The position numbers were made by a program, and so were the translations under genes. Below are positions 1 to 8,409 of a stretch of 49,328 nucleotides of DNA, piece by piece (position 1 is the stretch's first letter; each line of letters starts with the position of its first letter). The notes beneath the pieces were generated by a model. The model was not told where the DNA came from. It worked only from the letters and a program-made list of their open reading frames with translations, and searched no databases. Origin of the DNA: Verrucomicrobiota bacterium (lineage in GTDB: Bacteria; Verrucomicrobiota; Verrucomicrobiia; JABWAM01; JAHFSZ01); NCBI GenBank assembly GCA_023265515.1, contig JAHFSZ010000008.1, positions 1 through 49,328 on the forward strand, in the 5' to 3' direction.

Positions 1-415
1 AACGCCCGTAAAGATACGGGCCAAAGTCATACCAGTCGTAACCTGGAGGCGCGCCCCCCAAGGTTGGATCCCGCTCGCGGACACTGGCAAGATTGTAATT
101 CAACCCAATTCCTGCCGACCAGGGTGTTTCACCGATGTTCCGCAGCGACAACTGGGCACTCTCGCCAAGATCAAACTCGACCGGTGTGTCGAACACTTCC
201 CAATCGCTCACGGGTTTCAGACCAACGTAAAACTGCGGAAGCACGACGTAGTCGTCGCCTGCTCCCCTGCCAAAATAATCGCCGGCCGAAATGCCCACGA
301 AGCCCTGCACGGGATAGTTCTTCTCCTTGAGCAGGCTCAGGGGTTGCGGATTTTCGGCGCGGAGAAGTGAGCCGAAGACCAGGCACGAGAAAATGAGAAG
401 ACGGGTCCGGAGCAT
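1..415 (-). CDS. Exported protein, partial (possibly MipA/OmpV-like)
   Basis: An open frame runs from ATG at 415 leftward off the window edge, so only the first 138 codons are visible. It begins with a basic, hydrophobic signal peptide (MLRTRLLIF then a hydrophobic stretch ending near LLRAEN). The mature part has alternating beta-type segments and a GAGDDYVVLPQFYVGL stretch. That recalls the start of MipA/OmpV outer-membrane proteins, where a G-x-DDY-x-LP motif follows the signal; this assignment is from memory and weak. It lies 9 bases downstream of the previous small exported protein, so the two are probably co-transcribed. An outer-membrane or periplasmic location is likely; the exact function is unknown. 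Confidence 0.6.
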   Translation of the reverse strand, partial: MLRTRLLIFSCLVFGSLLRAENPQPLSLLKEKNYPVQGFVGISAGDYFGRGAGDDYVVLPQFYVGLKPVSDWEVFDTPVEFDLGESAQLSLRNIGETPWSAGIGLNYNLASVRERDPTLGGAPPGYDWYDFGPYLYGR

Positions 416-424
416 AACGAATCG

Positions 425-883
425 TCACGGTTTCAATCGTGGAGGAACTTCGGCGATCAGCCCTCCGGCGAGCGAGACCATCGTGCCCTGCACGTAGGGA
501 GCCTCGGTCATGGCGCCAACGCTCCACTTTGTCAGGTCGAGCAACCGCTCACCGACCCTTAGCTTCAAATAGAGGCCGACTTCCGGATGTGAAACATCGT
601 TCGGAGGAAATGCTCCGTAAGAGACACGCAACTGGCCTGTTTGCGGTTCATACCGATAGCCTTTGGCTTTCATGCCGCGGATGATTTCCTGTTGAACCGC
701 CACCCACACATCCTGGGACAGTCTGTTGGGTTCCTTCAGATCCTCCAGACAAAAGCTTTCGAAGCGTGCCGGCACAAAACCCTCGGCGCACCAGACCCGT
801 CTCATTTCAATCGGGATCGTCTGGGCAAACGCGCAAGCGAGGCTTAAGCCAAGTGCCACGACAGCCATGGGCAAGTACTTCAT
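425..883 (-). CDS. Small exported protein, DUF4136-like
   Basis: The protein has 152 residues from ATG at 883. This start was chosen because it places a clean signal peptide (MKYLPMAVVALGLSLACAFA) at the N-terminus; the longer frame upstream adds 49 residues with no signal character. The mature part contains W-x-x-V-x-x-E-I-x-x-G-M-x-x-K-G-Y followed by a hydrophilic stretch and LRVSYGAF. That matches the helix plus 'akGy ... dl.V.Y' layout I associate with DUF4136 lipoproteins, although no lipobox cysteine is obvious. It is the first gene of a two-gene leftward operon with the truncated exported protein at the window edge, and is divergent from the GYF-domain gene. Function unknown. Confidence 0.6.
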   Translation of the reverse strand: MKYLPMAVVALGLSLACAFAQTIPIEMRRVWCAEGFVPARFESFCLEDLKEPNRLSQDVWVAVQQEIIRGMKAKGYRYEPQTGQLRVSYGAFPPNDVSHPEVGLYLKLRVGERLLDLTKWSVGAMTEAPYVQGTMVSLAGGLIAEVPPRLKP

Positions 884-1023
884 GGCGCGAGGTTTACAAA
901 ACGGCAGTGCAAAACCAAGCGGTAAATGTCTTTTGAAAACATCTGAAAACGCATGGAAAGCCCCTTGATTCCAAGGCGCTTGCATCCATTGATCGCTTGC
1001 GAATTGGACCCAAATGAGCGATA

Positions 1024-1755
1024 ATGTCAAAATTGATGGGTGTCGACGATAGAAAAATCTACGTGGCCAGGGAAAACGAGGATGATTACCGGCTCTTTTC
1101 CACCCGGACCGCCCGCGGCTATTTGAGAACCGGGCTGATTCAGGAAACCGACCTGGCCTGGTGCGAAGGCATGACCGAATGGGCCCCCCTGGCCCGGGTT
1201 CTGGAAACCCTGGAACGCGGCTTGGTACGGCGACCTACCGCTGTCGCTCCGAAGCCCACGGCGATAGTTTCCGCCGCCAAACTAGCGGAAACCTGCTTTC
1301 ATCTGGCACTCAGTTTTCAGGACGCTTACACGAAGATGATCGGCGACCTTCAAGCCACAAAATCGCAGGACGATGAAGAGCCCGACTACGGCCAGATCTG
1401 GGTGGAGCTCGTCTACCTCGGGTGCGTCGTCGTCGACCACGCGATCGAATCATCGTTGAGCGAAGACACGCGCGAAGTTGTTTTGAAACTTTACCGTTCC
1501 CATCTCTATCGGGTGAAGATTGAGGGCATCCACAGTTTTCGCCCGATCAAGACGCGCCTGCTTGTCTACGGCCAGGAAGCCTGCAATTCACCCTCGCCGG
1601 TTGCTGACGAGGCGGTCGGCCAGAAGTTCGCCCAATTTTGCGGAAACAAGTACAACCGGAAACTGATCAAGATCGGCGGCACGCTCTTCCACAACGTTTA
1701 CGACCACGTCACTGCAAAGCTTCGCTCGATGGAGATCGAAAAATTCCGGAAGTGA
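1024..1755 (+). CDS. GYF_2-domain protein of unknown function
   Basis: A 243-residue soluble protein. Residues about 11-60 (KIYVARENEDDYRLFSTRT ... DLAWCEGMTEWAPL) have the GYF_2 layout: an N-terminal strand reading 'IYV', a segment ending in TGLI, then 'D.AW.eGm.eW.pl'. In other bacteria this domain usually caps membrane or secreted proteins and is thought to bind proline-rich peptides. The remaining 170 residues match nothing I recognise; they are predicted helical, with no membrane span. An in-frame ATG at 1036 is an alternative start, and no strong ribosome-binding site decides between them. It converges with the ankyrin lipoprotein gene, only 4 bases separating the two stops. Confidence 0.7.
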   Translation: MSKLMGVDDRKIYVARENEDDYRLFSTRTARGYLRTGLIQETDLAWCEGMTEWAPLARVLETLERGLVRRPTAVAPKPTAIVSAAKLAETCFHLALSFQDAYTKMIGDLQATKSQDDEEPDYGQIWVELVYLGCVVVDHAIESSLSEDTREVVLKLYRSHLYRVKIEGIHSFRPIKTRLLVYGQEACNSPSPVADEAVGQKFAQFCGNKYNRKLIKIGGTLFHNVYDHVTAKLRSMEIEKFRK

Positions 1756-1759
1756 CCTT

Positions 1760-2611
1760 CTATTTTGCTCCCTGAGGCTCGTCCTTCCACCACTTGAGGA
1801 GCTCTACAATCTCATGGTAACCCGCGTCACCCGCGATCATCAGCGCGGTCTTTCCGTCTTTGCTGCTCATGTTTTTGTCCGCACCATCTCCGATCAGCAG
1901 CCGGGCTGTTTCGGTATGCCCCTCCTGGACGGCGTTCATCAGCGCCGTCCACCCGTCGCTGTCGACGGCGTTCACCTCGGCGTCAGCCGCCAGCAGCATC
2001 TCCAGGGTCCGATTCCGTCCGTCCCGCGCCGCGTCCATTAGCGCGGTGACTCCGTCCTCGTCCTTGATGTTCACGTCCGCCCCCATTGAAAGCAGCAACT
2101 GGATCAGGTCGATCCTGCCATCGGTCACGGCGTACATCAGCGCCGTGGTCCCATCCTTGTTCCGTGCGTTGATGTCGGCCTGGTGCGCGATCAAGCCCTC
2201 GGCGAGTTCGTGCCGTCCCTGGTTGACGGCATACATCAGCGGGGTATCACCCGTTTCGTCGGAAGCGTTGACGTCAGCGCCATGCTCGATGAGCGTGCGG
2301 ATGACCGAAGTCTGGTTATTCGAAACGGCCTGAATGAGAGGGGTTCGTCCACTCGCATCACCGGCATTGATTTGTGCGCCTTTGGAAAGCAAGAATTTCA
2401 CCATGTCATTGTGGCCCGTCCATGAGACCTGCGTCAGCGGCGTGTCGCCCTCCTTGTCGCGTCCATTGATGTCCACCCCTTTCGCCAGCACGGCTTCCGC
2501 CTGTTTGGTGTCACCTGTCTGGACAACGGTGACGAGTTCGTCTTGAAGTTTGTTTTCCCGGCAGGACGCACAGGCGACCAGAATGAAAGCGAGAAGGAAG
2601 CGGGGTTTCAT
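1760..2611 (-). CDS. Ankyrin-repeat lipoprotein
   Basis: A 283-residue protein from ATG at 2611. The frame stays open upstream but would run into nadD on the other strand, and only this start gives a lipoprotein signal (MKPRFLLAFILVAC, lipobox LVAC with Cys14 as likely lipidation site). The mature part is eight consecutive ankyrin repeats of about 33 residues, each with the 'G-x-TPL/TALM-x-A-x-x-x-G' core and a 'GAD(I/V)N' turn. The last repeat ends in a capping helix. Such proteins bind other proteins, and the lipid anchor puts this one at the periplasmic face of a membrane. The partner is unknown. It is divergent from nadD, about 100 bases apart. Confidence 0.85.
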   Translation of the reverse strand: MKPRFLLAFILVACASCRENKLQDELVTVVQTGDTKQAEAVLAKGVDINGRDKEGDTPLTQVSWTGHNDMVKFLLSKGAQINAGDASGRTPLIQAVSNNQTSVIRTLIEHGADVNASDETGDTPLMYAVNQGRHELAEGLIAHQADINARNKDGTTALMYAVTDGRIDLIQLLLSMGADVNIKDEDGVTALMDAARDGRNRTLEMLLAADAEVNAVDSDGWTALMNAVQEGHTETARLLIGDGADKNMSSKDGKTALMIAGDAGYHEIVELLKWWKDEPQGAK

Positions 2612-2710
2612 CGGAGCGATGACTATAAACAGGAGGCCCTGATAAATCAACGGCCCAGCGCCAAGGTTGAGGGTTGATCGACCCAACGGCGATCGGTTAT
2701 CCTTTCTGCC

Positions 2711-3307
2711 GTGAAACTCGGCATCTATGGCGGAACCTTCAACCCGGTCCATAACGGCCACCTGATCATCGCCTCGAGCGCCCAGCAGCAGTTTTCCCTG
2801 GACCGCATGGTGTTTATGCCCGCATTCCTTTCGCCGCACAAAACGGCGCCTGAGGATGCCGGACACTGGCAACGGTATGACATGGTTCGCATGGCCATCG
2901 CAGGACGCAAGGGTTGGGAAACCAGCGATCTGGAAATTCGGCGCGGCGGCGCTTCCTACACGGTCGACACGCTGAAAGCCCTTCGGCAGCAGCACCCCAA
3001 CGCCGAATTTTTCCTGGTCGTCGGTTCAGACAACCTTCTCTCCCTCGATTCCTGGCAGGAGCCGGAAAAAGTCTCTTCGATGGCGGTGATCCTCGTTTTC
3101 CAGCGTCCGGGCTTTCCCTTGCCCGCAGCGCCGGACGAGCTCAAGCAGCGGTTGAAATGGACGCTCGACTACCGCGTCATCACGGGCGCGGCCATGGACA
3201 TCTCCTCCTTCGAAATCCGGCGGATGATCCGGGAGAAAAAAAATGTGTCGGAGCTTGTCCCTCCCGCAGTTTTATCCTACATCCAAGCGCATGGGTTGTA
3301 CCAATAG
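2711..3307 (+). CDS. nadD: Nicotinate-nucleotide adenylyltransferase
   Basis: A 198-residue enzyme of NAD synthesis that transfers AMP from ATP to nicotinate mononucleotide, giving deamido-NAD. The N-terminus reads GIYGGTFNPVHNGHL, carrying the nucleotidyltransferase (T/H)xGH signature. Near the C-terminus, ISSFEIRRMI is the family's second (S/T)-x-x-x-R ATP-binding motif. Length is normal for NadD. The start codon is GTG, immediately before the conserved KLGIYGG segment. It opens a rightward operon with rsfS 21 bases downstream, a pairing common in bacteria, followed by yicC, gmk and the CoA genes. Confidence 0.95.
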   Translation: MKLGIYGGTFNPVHNGHLIIASSAQQQFSLDRMVFMPAFLSPHKTAPEDAGHWQRYDMVRMAIAGRKGWETSDLEIRRGGASYTVDTLKALRQQHPNAEFFLVVGSDNLLSLDSWQEPEKVSSMAVILVFQRPGFPLPAAPDELKQRLKWTLDYRVITGAAMDISSFEIRRMIREKKNVSELVPPAVLSYIQAHGLYQ

Positions 3308-3328
3308 CGGAAGGAGCCGGCGTCCGTC

Positions 3329-3673
3329 ATGAAGAATAATGACGCCGAATACATCGCGAAGCGCTGCTATGAACTGGCGGAAGCGAAAAAAGCCGAGGAC
3401 CTGGTCTGGCTCGACTTGCGGGGCGAGTCTTCGGTCTGTGACTTTTTTGTCATCGGATCGGGGCTGTCGGAGCCACATTTAAAAGCCCTCGCTGACCACA
3501 TCGAAACGGAACTGCGAAAGGAAAGGATCCATCCGAAGGGCGTGGACGGTTTTCCCAGCAGCCAGTGGATCATCCTCGACTACGTGGACGTTCTGGTTCA
3601 CATCTTTCTGAAGGAAAAGCGGAAGTTTTACGGCCTCGAACAGCTTTGGGGAACGACCAAGCGAATCAAGTAA
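3329..3673 (+). CDS. rsfS: Ribosomal silencing factor RsfS
   Basis: A 114-residue protein of the RsfS/Iojap family, which binds ribosomal protein uL14 on the large subunit and blocks subunit joining when nutrients are short. The recognisable core is K-A-E-D-x-x-x-L-D-L-R-G-x-S-S-V-C-D-F-F-V-I-x-S-G, followed by VDGFPSSQWIILDYVDVLVHIF and a C-terminal FYGLEQLWG. All of these are family hallmarks at normal spacing. An AGGAG stands about a dozen bases before the ATG. It sits between nadD and yicC in one operon, the usual nadD-rsfS order. Confidence 0.95.
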   Translation: MKNNDAEYIAKRCYELAEAKKAEDLVWLDLRGESSVCDFFVIGSGLSEPHLKALADHIETELRKERIHPKGVDGFPSSQWIILDYVDVLVHIFLKEKRKFYGLEQLWGTTKRIK

Positions 3674-3693
3674 GGAAACTTGCCTGGGAAAAC

Positions 3694-4572
3694 ATGAGAT
3701 CAATGACAGGATACGGCCGGGGCGAAGCCCACTGGCATGGGTTCAAATTCACCGTTGAATTGAACTCGGTCAACCGGAAGCAAAGTGAGATCTCCGTCGA
3801 CATTCAACGAGACCTCATCGAGCTCGAACCCCGCATCCGGGATGAAATCAATACCAGCGTATCCCGCGGCAGACTCCATGTCGTCGTCGCCTTTCATCGC
3901 CAAGCCGCCAATGGCGCCTCCAACGTGCGGCTCAACGAGTCCCTGGCCAGGACATACCTGAACATGATTCGGAAGTTGAAGAAAGACTTGAAGCTCTCCG
4001 GGGAGGTGTCGGTGGAAACGCTCCTGCGCTTCCCTGGTGTCCTCCAGACCCAGGAGCCGGAGATCGATCCCGAGGCGGTCTGGCCGCACCTGGAAAAGGC
4101 CCTGAGCGAGGCCCTGAAAAAGCTGATCGCAATGCGCGAAAAGGAGGGAAAATTTCTCCGGCGGGAACTTGTCAAGCGCCTGAAACTGATCGAGTCGCGC
4201 ATCGGTGCCATTGAAGGCATGCGCTCGCAGATCGTCGACCGCTACCGAAGCCAGCTCCATCAGCGCATCCAGTCGGCGGGGATTGAGCTCCGCCTGGAGG
4301 ACGAACGTCTTCTCAAGGAAGTCGCCCTCTTTGCCGACCGCTGCGACATCACCGAGGAGATCACGCGTTTGCAGAGCCACCTCAAGCAGGTCCATGAACA
4401 ACTGACCTTGCGCGAGCCCGTTGGCCGGACGCTCGACTTTCTAGCGCAGGAGATGAACCGTGAGATCAACACCATCGGCGCGAAGGCCAATCACGCCGAA
4501 GTCTCCCAGCATGTGGTCCAGATGAAGGCGGAGCTGGAAAAAATCCGGGAACAGATTCAAAACATCGAGTAG
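3694..4572 (+). CDS. yicC: YicC/YloC family endoribonuclease
   Basis: A 292-residue protein. The start is ATG at 3694 because the family begins with the invariant MRSMTGYGRGE; the frame stays open upstream only inside rsfS. The N-terminal domain continues with ELNSVNRKQSEI (usually 'NsRyLD' in relatives, so somewhat divergent here). The C-terminal DUF1732 part ends with GRTLDFLAQEMNREINTIGAKA, the family signature. E. coli YicC is an endoribonuclease that participates in small-RNA decay (established knowledge). It is preceded by rsfS and followed 17 bases later by gmk; yicC-gmk is a very common neighbourhood. Confidence 0.93.
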   Translation: MRSMTGYGRGEAHWHGFKFTVELNSVNRKQSEISVDIQRDLIELEPRIRDEINTSVSRGRLHVVVAFHRQAANGASNVRLNESLARTYLNMIRKLKKDLKLSGEVSVETLLRFPGVLQTQEPEIDPEAVWPHLEKALSEALKKLIAMREKEGKFLRRELVKRLKLIESRIGAIEGMRSQIVDRYRSQLHQRIQSAGIELRLEDERLLKEVALFADRCDITEEITRLQSHLKQVHEQLTLREPVGRTLDFLAQEMNREINTIGAKANHAEVSQHVVQMKAELEKIREQIQNIE

Positions 4573-4589
4573 CACCGCTCGACATTTTC

Positions 4590-5198
4590 ATGCTCAAGAA
4601 AAAAACAGGGATTTTGTTTCTCGTCTCGGCTCCCTCGGGGGCCGGCAAGACGACGCTCTGCAAAAACCTGAGGATGACGCCTGACTTCATCTATTCGATC
4701 TCGTGCACCACGCGCAAGCCGCGGCAGGGCGAGGAAAACGGCAAGGATTATTACTTTCTAAGCGAACAGGATTTCGAGCAGAAGGTCCGGACGGGCCAGT
4801 TCCTGGAGCATGCCACGGTCCACCACTACCGCTATGGAACGCTCCAGGCCCCCATCCTTCAGGCCATCGAGTCGGGCGTTGACATGTTGCTCGATGTGGA
4901 TGTGCAAGGCGCTGAAAATGTGCGAAAGTGTGGAAACAAATCAGTCATGGACAACCTTGCTGACATTTTCATCCTTCCTCCCAGCCTGCAGGAGCTTGAC
5001 CGCCGGCTGCGCCATCGGGGGACCGAAACGGAGGAGGAGTTGAAGGTGCGCCTGGAAACGGCCATCCGCGAAATGGAACAATGGAATCGCTACAAGTATG
5101 TGATCGTCAGCGGATCTCCGGAGGACGATTTAAAAAACTTTCGCATGATCATGCGTGCGGAGCAAAGCCTGGCAAGGAGGCTGACGATTGAAAACTAA
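4590..5198 (+). CDS. gmk: Guanylate kinase
   Basis: A 202-residue enzyme that phosphorylates GMP to GDP with ATP. The P-loop SAPSGAGKTTL lies at residues 13-23. It is followed by SISCTTRKPRQGEENGKDYYF, the GMP-binding region with its conserved 'TTR.PR.GE..G.dY.F' residues. A C-terminal lid contains RLRHRGTETEEELKVRL. Length is typical. Its last 11 bases overlap the TTG start of coaC, which suggests translational coupling within the operon. Confidence 0.96.
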   Translation: MLKKKTGILFLVSAPSGAGKTTLCKNLRMTPDFIYSISCTTRKPRQGEENGKDYYFLSEQDFEQKVRTGQFLEHATVHHYRYGTLQAPILQAIESGVDMLLDVDVQGAENVRKCGNKSVMDNLADIFILPPSLQELDRRLRHRGTETEEELKVRLETAIREMEQWNRYKYVIVSGSPEDDLKNFRMIMRAEQSLARRLTIEN

Positions 5199-5739
5199 AC
5201 GCATCGTTTTGGGGGTGACAGGTTCGATCGCGGCCTACAAGGCGGCCGACATGGCCAGCAAACTGGTCAAGCTCAAGCTGCACGTCCAGGTGGTGATGAC
5301 GAGGGACGCCTGCAAGTTCATCACCCCCCTCACCCTCCAGACCATGTCGCGCAACCCTGTGACAACCTGCTTTGAGGATGAGGACGACCAATGGCATCCG
5401 GGTCATCTACAGATCGCCGACGACGCCGATCTGGTAGTGATCGCTCCAGCCACCGCTCATGTGATGGCCGAACTGGCACACGGATTGGCCGGCAACATCC
5501 TGACCACGATCTGCCTGGCGACGAAAGCGCCCATTCTGATCGCCCCCGCGATGAACGGCAAGATGTGGCTCCATCCCGCCACGCAGGCAAACGCCGAAAT
5601 CCTCCGGTCACGCGGCGTTGAATTCATCGGTCCGGACAAGGGCCTTCTCGCCTGTGGTTACGAGGGCATCGGACGCCTCTGGCAGGTCGATGGGATCGTC
5701 GAGAGGATTCAGAAGATGATCAAAAGGAAACGGGGCTAG
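5188..5739 (+). CDS. coaC: Phosphopantothenoylcysteine decarboxylase, stand-alone CoaC
   Basis: A 183-residue flavoprotein that decarboxylates 4'-phosphopantothenoylcysteine on the way to coenzyme A. The sequence has the N-terminal VTGSIAAYKAADM flavin motif and PAMNGKMW (family PAMN-x-x-MW). It also has LLACGYEGIGRL, whose cysteine lies on the substrate flap. The start is TTG at 5188, supported by an AAGGAGG 8 bases upstream, and overlaps gmk by 11 bases. Most bacteria fuse this domain to CoaB; here the frame ends at 5739, and the CoaB half begins at 5756 in another frame with its own start. Confidence 0.93.
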   Translation: MKTKRIVLGVTGSIAAYKAADMASKLVKLKLHVQVVMTRDACKFITPLTLQTMSRNPVTTCFEDEDDQWHPGHLQIADDADLVVIAPATAHVMAELAHGLAGNILTTICLATKAPILIAPAMNGKMWLHPATQANAEILRSRGVEFIGPDKGLLACGYEGIGRLWQVDGIVERIQKMIKRKRG

Positions 5740-5755
5740 GGTTCTGGGAAACACC

Positions 5756-6406
5756 GTGGCCGCGAAAAGACGAATACTCCGCTTCCTGATCACCGCCGGA
5801 CCGACGCGCGAAGCGATCGATCCAGTCCGTTACCTCTCCAACCACTCCTCGGGCAAAATGGGCTACGCACTCGCCGCCGCCGCCGCACACCTCGGAAAGG
5901 TGTTGCTCATTTCCGGCCCCGTGGCTCTGGCGGCCCCCCGCTCCGCCAGGCTCATCCAAGTGGAATCCTCCGAAGAAATGGCGCGCGCCGTCCTGGGGCG
6001 GTTTCGCAAGAGCGACATCATCGTTCAGTGCGCGGCGGTCGCTGATTACCGCCCGGCACGCGCCGCCAAGCACAAGATTAAGAAGACCGGCCGCGCGGTT
6101 GTCATGAAGCTCATTCCCGCCACGGACATACTCCTCGAGCTTGGCCGCAGAAAAACAGCGGGCCAGGTTCTGGTCGGTTTTGCCGCCGAGACCCGAAACC
6201 TTCGGAAAAACGCCCTGGCAAAGCTCCGCCGAAAGAACCTCGACTTCATCGTCGCCAACCCGGTCGGGAAAAAAGGCGCGGGTTTTGAAAGCGATCGGAA
6301 CGAGGCCGTGGTCTTTGGGAGGAACGGGTTTGAAAAGAAATTTCCTCGAATGCCAAAGGCAAAACTCGCCCGGAAGCTCCTCGGGATATTTCTCGCGAAG
6401 TCATGA
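5756..6406 (+). CDS. coaB: Phosphopantothenate-cysteine ligase, stand-alone CoaB
   Basis: A 216-residue protein corresponding to the C-terminal half of the usual CoaBC fusion, joining cysteine to 4'-phosphopantothenate using a nucleoside triphosphate. Conserved family stretches are ITAGPTREAIDPVRYLSNHS, followed by SGKMGYALA, AAVADYRP, KIKK (with the catalytic lysine), and LVGFAAET near residue 140. The start is GTG at 5756, 16 bases after the coaC stop. CoaC ends with an ordinary C-terminal helix and the two halves lie in different frames, so I read this as a natural gene split rather than a sequencing frameshift. Its stop overlaps the start of a short remnant reading frame (ATGA at 6403). 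Confidence 0.92.
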   Translation: MAAKRRILRFLITAGPTREAIDPVRYLSNHSSGKMGYALAAAAAHLGKVLLISGPVALAAPRSARLIQVESSEEMARAVLGRFRKSDIIVQCAAVADYRPARAAKHKIKKTGRAVVMKLIPATDILLELGRRKTAGQVLVGFAAETRNLRKNALAKLRRKNLDFIVANPVGKKGAGFESDRNEAVVFGRNGFEKKFPRMPKAKLARKLLGIFLAKS

Positions 6407-6462
6407 TCTTGACCGTCACGCTGAATCCGGCGACCGAAGATTTAAAGCGGCGAGAGGACTAG
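6403..6462 (+). pseudogene. Possible remnant of a 1-phosphofructokinase-type kinase
   Basis: A 19-codon frame starts with an ATGA overlap on the coaB stop and begins MILTVTLNPA. These ten residues are the classic N-terminus of 1-phosphofructokinase/tagatose-6-phosphate kinase (PfkB family, usually MI.TVTLNPAiD). After the tenth residue the match stops (TEDLKRRED, then TAG), and the convergent TPR gene follows at once. The reading is that a full kinase gene once followed coaB and was deleted, leaving its translationally coupled start. A chance match is possible because the stretch is short. Confidence 0.45.
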
Positions 6463-6836
6463 ACCGTCTTCGCAAAGAGCGGCCTGATCTCGATCTCAAA
6501 GCGCGGGTCACCGCGGACCATCTGCAGATCCGGGTCCTTGATCATCCACTTCCAATCGCCGTATCCGAGTTTGACGGCTTCCTTCAGCGTGGTGAGGGCC
6601 TCTTCGACCTGGCCACAAAGGGAAAGGCTGCACGCCAGGTTGTAGTGGACATAGCCATCACTGGGACAGAGCGAGCGAAGTTTGAAGTCCACTTCCAGCC
6701 CATCCCGAACCCGCCCCGAGGCCGTGTAAGCCTCGGCCAGCAGCTTGAGCGCATCGACATCGGCGGGGAGCCTTTTGAGCAGGCTCTCATAAAAGTCGAT
6801 CTCAACCACCGTCTTTTTCTTGGTTTTGGGGTGCAT
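6459..6836 (-). CDS. TPR-repeat protein
   Basis: A 125-residue soluble protein. ATG at 6836 was chosen because it begins a compact basic N-terminus (MHPKTKKKTVVEID) followed directly by repeats; the longer frame adds unrelated low-complexity residues. Residues about 15-95 form two to three tetratricopeptide helical hairpins (DALKLLAEAYTASGRVRDGL and VHYNLACSLSLCGQVEEALT). The tail reads WKWMIKDPDLQMVRGDPRF, a motif often seen closing TPR proteins where the last repeat carries 'D.DL..lr.dprF'. It is likely a protein-binding scaffold. It lies downstream of glnA on the same strand but behind that gene's terminator, and converges with coaB. Confidence 0.8.
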   Translation of the reverse strand: MHPKTKKKTVVEIDFYESLLKRLPADVDALKLLAEAYTASGRVRDGLEVDFKLRSLCPSDGYVHYNLACSLSLCGQVEEALTTLKEAVKLGYGDWKWMIKDPDLQMVRGDPRFEIEIRPLFAKTV

Positions 6837-6927
6837 GGTTCGGCGTGGATGGGCTTGGGGTGCTGGTTCCTGATTTAATTTGCACCAAGTTTTCGGGTTC
6901 GCAAGCGGAGAAATCACTCCTTGCAAC

Positions 6928-6961
6928 AAAAAAACCCTCCGGCGGCTGCCGGAGGGCTTTT
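6928..6961 (-). terminator. Rho-independent terminator of glnA
   Basis: A perfect 9-bp stem CCCTCCGGC (6935-6943) / GCCGGAGGG (6948-6956) encloses a 4-base loop. Read leftward it is followed by a run of T (6928-6934), the expected order for the leftward glnA, whose stop lies at 6988. A shorter T run on the other side means it might also work in the opposite direction. Confidence 0.88.
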
Positions 6962-6987
6962 GGAAACATCACGCTGAATGATGTGAA

Positions 6988-8409
6988 TTAAACGTCGTAG
7001 TACATGAAGAATTCATATGGATGCGGCCGGAGCCGGATCTGGTCGAATTCATCACGCTTGCGCTTGATCCACGCCTCGATGACGTCCTCGGTGAACACAT
7101 CGCCCTTGAGAAGAAATTCGTGGTCCTTCTCGAGTTCATCGCAGGCTTCCTGGAGGGAGGCTGGCATGCTCGGCACACTCGCCAGTTCCTCGGGTGGCAG
7201 CTCATAGATGTTCTTGTCGAGCGGTTCTCCCGGATGGATTTTGTTCTGGATACCGTCCAGACCGGCCATGAGCATCGCCGAGAAAGCGATGTACGGGTTG
7301 GCGGCCGGATCCGGCGGGCGGAACTCGATGCGCTTGGCCTTCGGGCTCGGCGAATACGTCGGGATGCGGATCGCCGCCGAGCGGTTGCGCGACGAGTAGG
7401 CCAGATTGACCGGCGCCTCGAAGCCGGGTGTCAGGCGCTTGTAGCTGTTGTTGGTCGGATTGGTGAATGCCGCGATGGCGCGCGCGTGCTTGAGCAGGCC
7501 GCCGATGTAATGGAGCGCGATGTCGCTCAAACCGGCGTAGCCCTTGCCACCCGCGAAGAGCGGCTTGTCGCCTTTCCAGAGGCTCTGGTGCGTATGCATT
7601 CCCGAACCGTTGTCGTTGAACAGCGGCTTCGGCATGAAGGTCACCGTTTTGTTGTATTTGCGGGCCACGTTCTTGACGATGTACTTGTACAGCATCGTGA
7701 TATCGCCCATCCGCAGGAGCGAATCGAAGCGCACGTCGATTTCGGCCTGGCCGGCGGTCGCCACCTCATGGTGCTCGCGCTCAACCTTGATGCCGCATTC
7801 CCCCATCACAAGAATCATCTCGTTGCGCAGGTCGGTCAGCTGGTCCTGCGGACGCACCGGAAAGTAGCCTTCCTTGTGGCGGATCTTGTTGCCAAGATTC
7901 GGGTATTCTTCGCGCCCGGAATTCCAGATACCCTCACACGAATCCACGAAATGATAGGCCGAGTTGGAGGTCTGATCGAACCGGACATCGTCGAAAATGA
8001 AGAACTCGGGCTCGGGACCGAAGTAGGCTGTATCGGCGATTCCGGTGCTCTTCAGGTACGCTTCCGCCTTCGAGGCGATGTTGCGGGGATCGCGTGAATA
8101 AGGTTCGCGCGTGATGGGATCGATCACCGAGGCAACGATGCTCAGGGAGGTGTTGGTCGAAAAAGGATCGATGATGGCGGTTTTCGGATCGAACATGAGG
8201 AGCATGTCGCTGGACTCGATCGATCTCCAGCCGCGGATGCTCGAACCGTCAAAGCCCATGCACTCCTCGAATACTTCTTCCGTCAGCTCGCTGATCGGCA
8301 TCGAAAAGTGTTGCCAGGTTCCCAGAAAATCGCAGAATTTGACGTCGACCAGCTTCGCTTCGCGATCTTTTGCAAGTTTGATCACTTCTTTCGGTGTCAT
8401 TTCACTCAC
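6988..8409 (-). CDS. glnA: Glutamine synthetase type I
   Basis: A 473-residue enzyme that makes glutamine from glutamate, ammonia and ATP. Motifs in order: the N-terminal [12 protein letters not shown] with [22 protein letters not shown] with metal-binding glutamates; [26 protein letters not shown]; and [16 protein letters not shown]. Near residue 400 the loop [10 protein letters not shown] retains the tyrosine that is adenylylated in GSI-beta enzymes, so it could be controlled by GlnE, although no glnE is in view. An AAGGAG stands just before the ATG at 8409. It appears monocistronic, with a strong terminator downstream and a 422-base spacer upstream. Confidence 0.97.
   Translation of the reverse strand: MSEMTPKEVIKLAKDREAKLVDVKFCDFLGTWQHFSMPISELTEEVFEECMGFDGSSIRGWRSIESSDMLLMFDPKTAIIDPFSTNTSLSIVASVIDPITREPYSRDPRNIASKAEAYLKSTGIADTAYFGPEPEFFIFDDVRFDQTSNSAYHFVDSCEGIWNSGREEYPNLGNKIRHKEGYFPVRPQDQLTDLRNEMILVMGECGIKVEREHHEVATAGQAEIDVRFDSLLRMGDITMLYKYIVKNVARKYNKTVTFMPKPLFNDNGSGMHTHQSLWKGDKPLFAGGKGYAGLSDIALHYIGGLLKHARAIAAFTNPTNNSYKRLTPGFEAPVNLAYSSRNRSAAIRIPTYSPSPKAKRIEFRPPDPAANPYIAFSAMLMAGLDGIQNKIHPGEPLDKNIYELPPEELASVPSMPASLQEACDELEKDHEFLLKGDVFTEDVIEAWIKRKRDEFDQIRLRPHPYEFFMYYDV

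Noticed and set aside
7021-8097. 358-codon forward open frame
   Set aside because: It is antisense to glnA, whose motifs are unambiguous.
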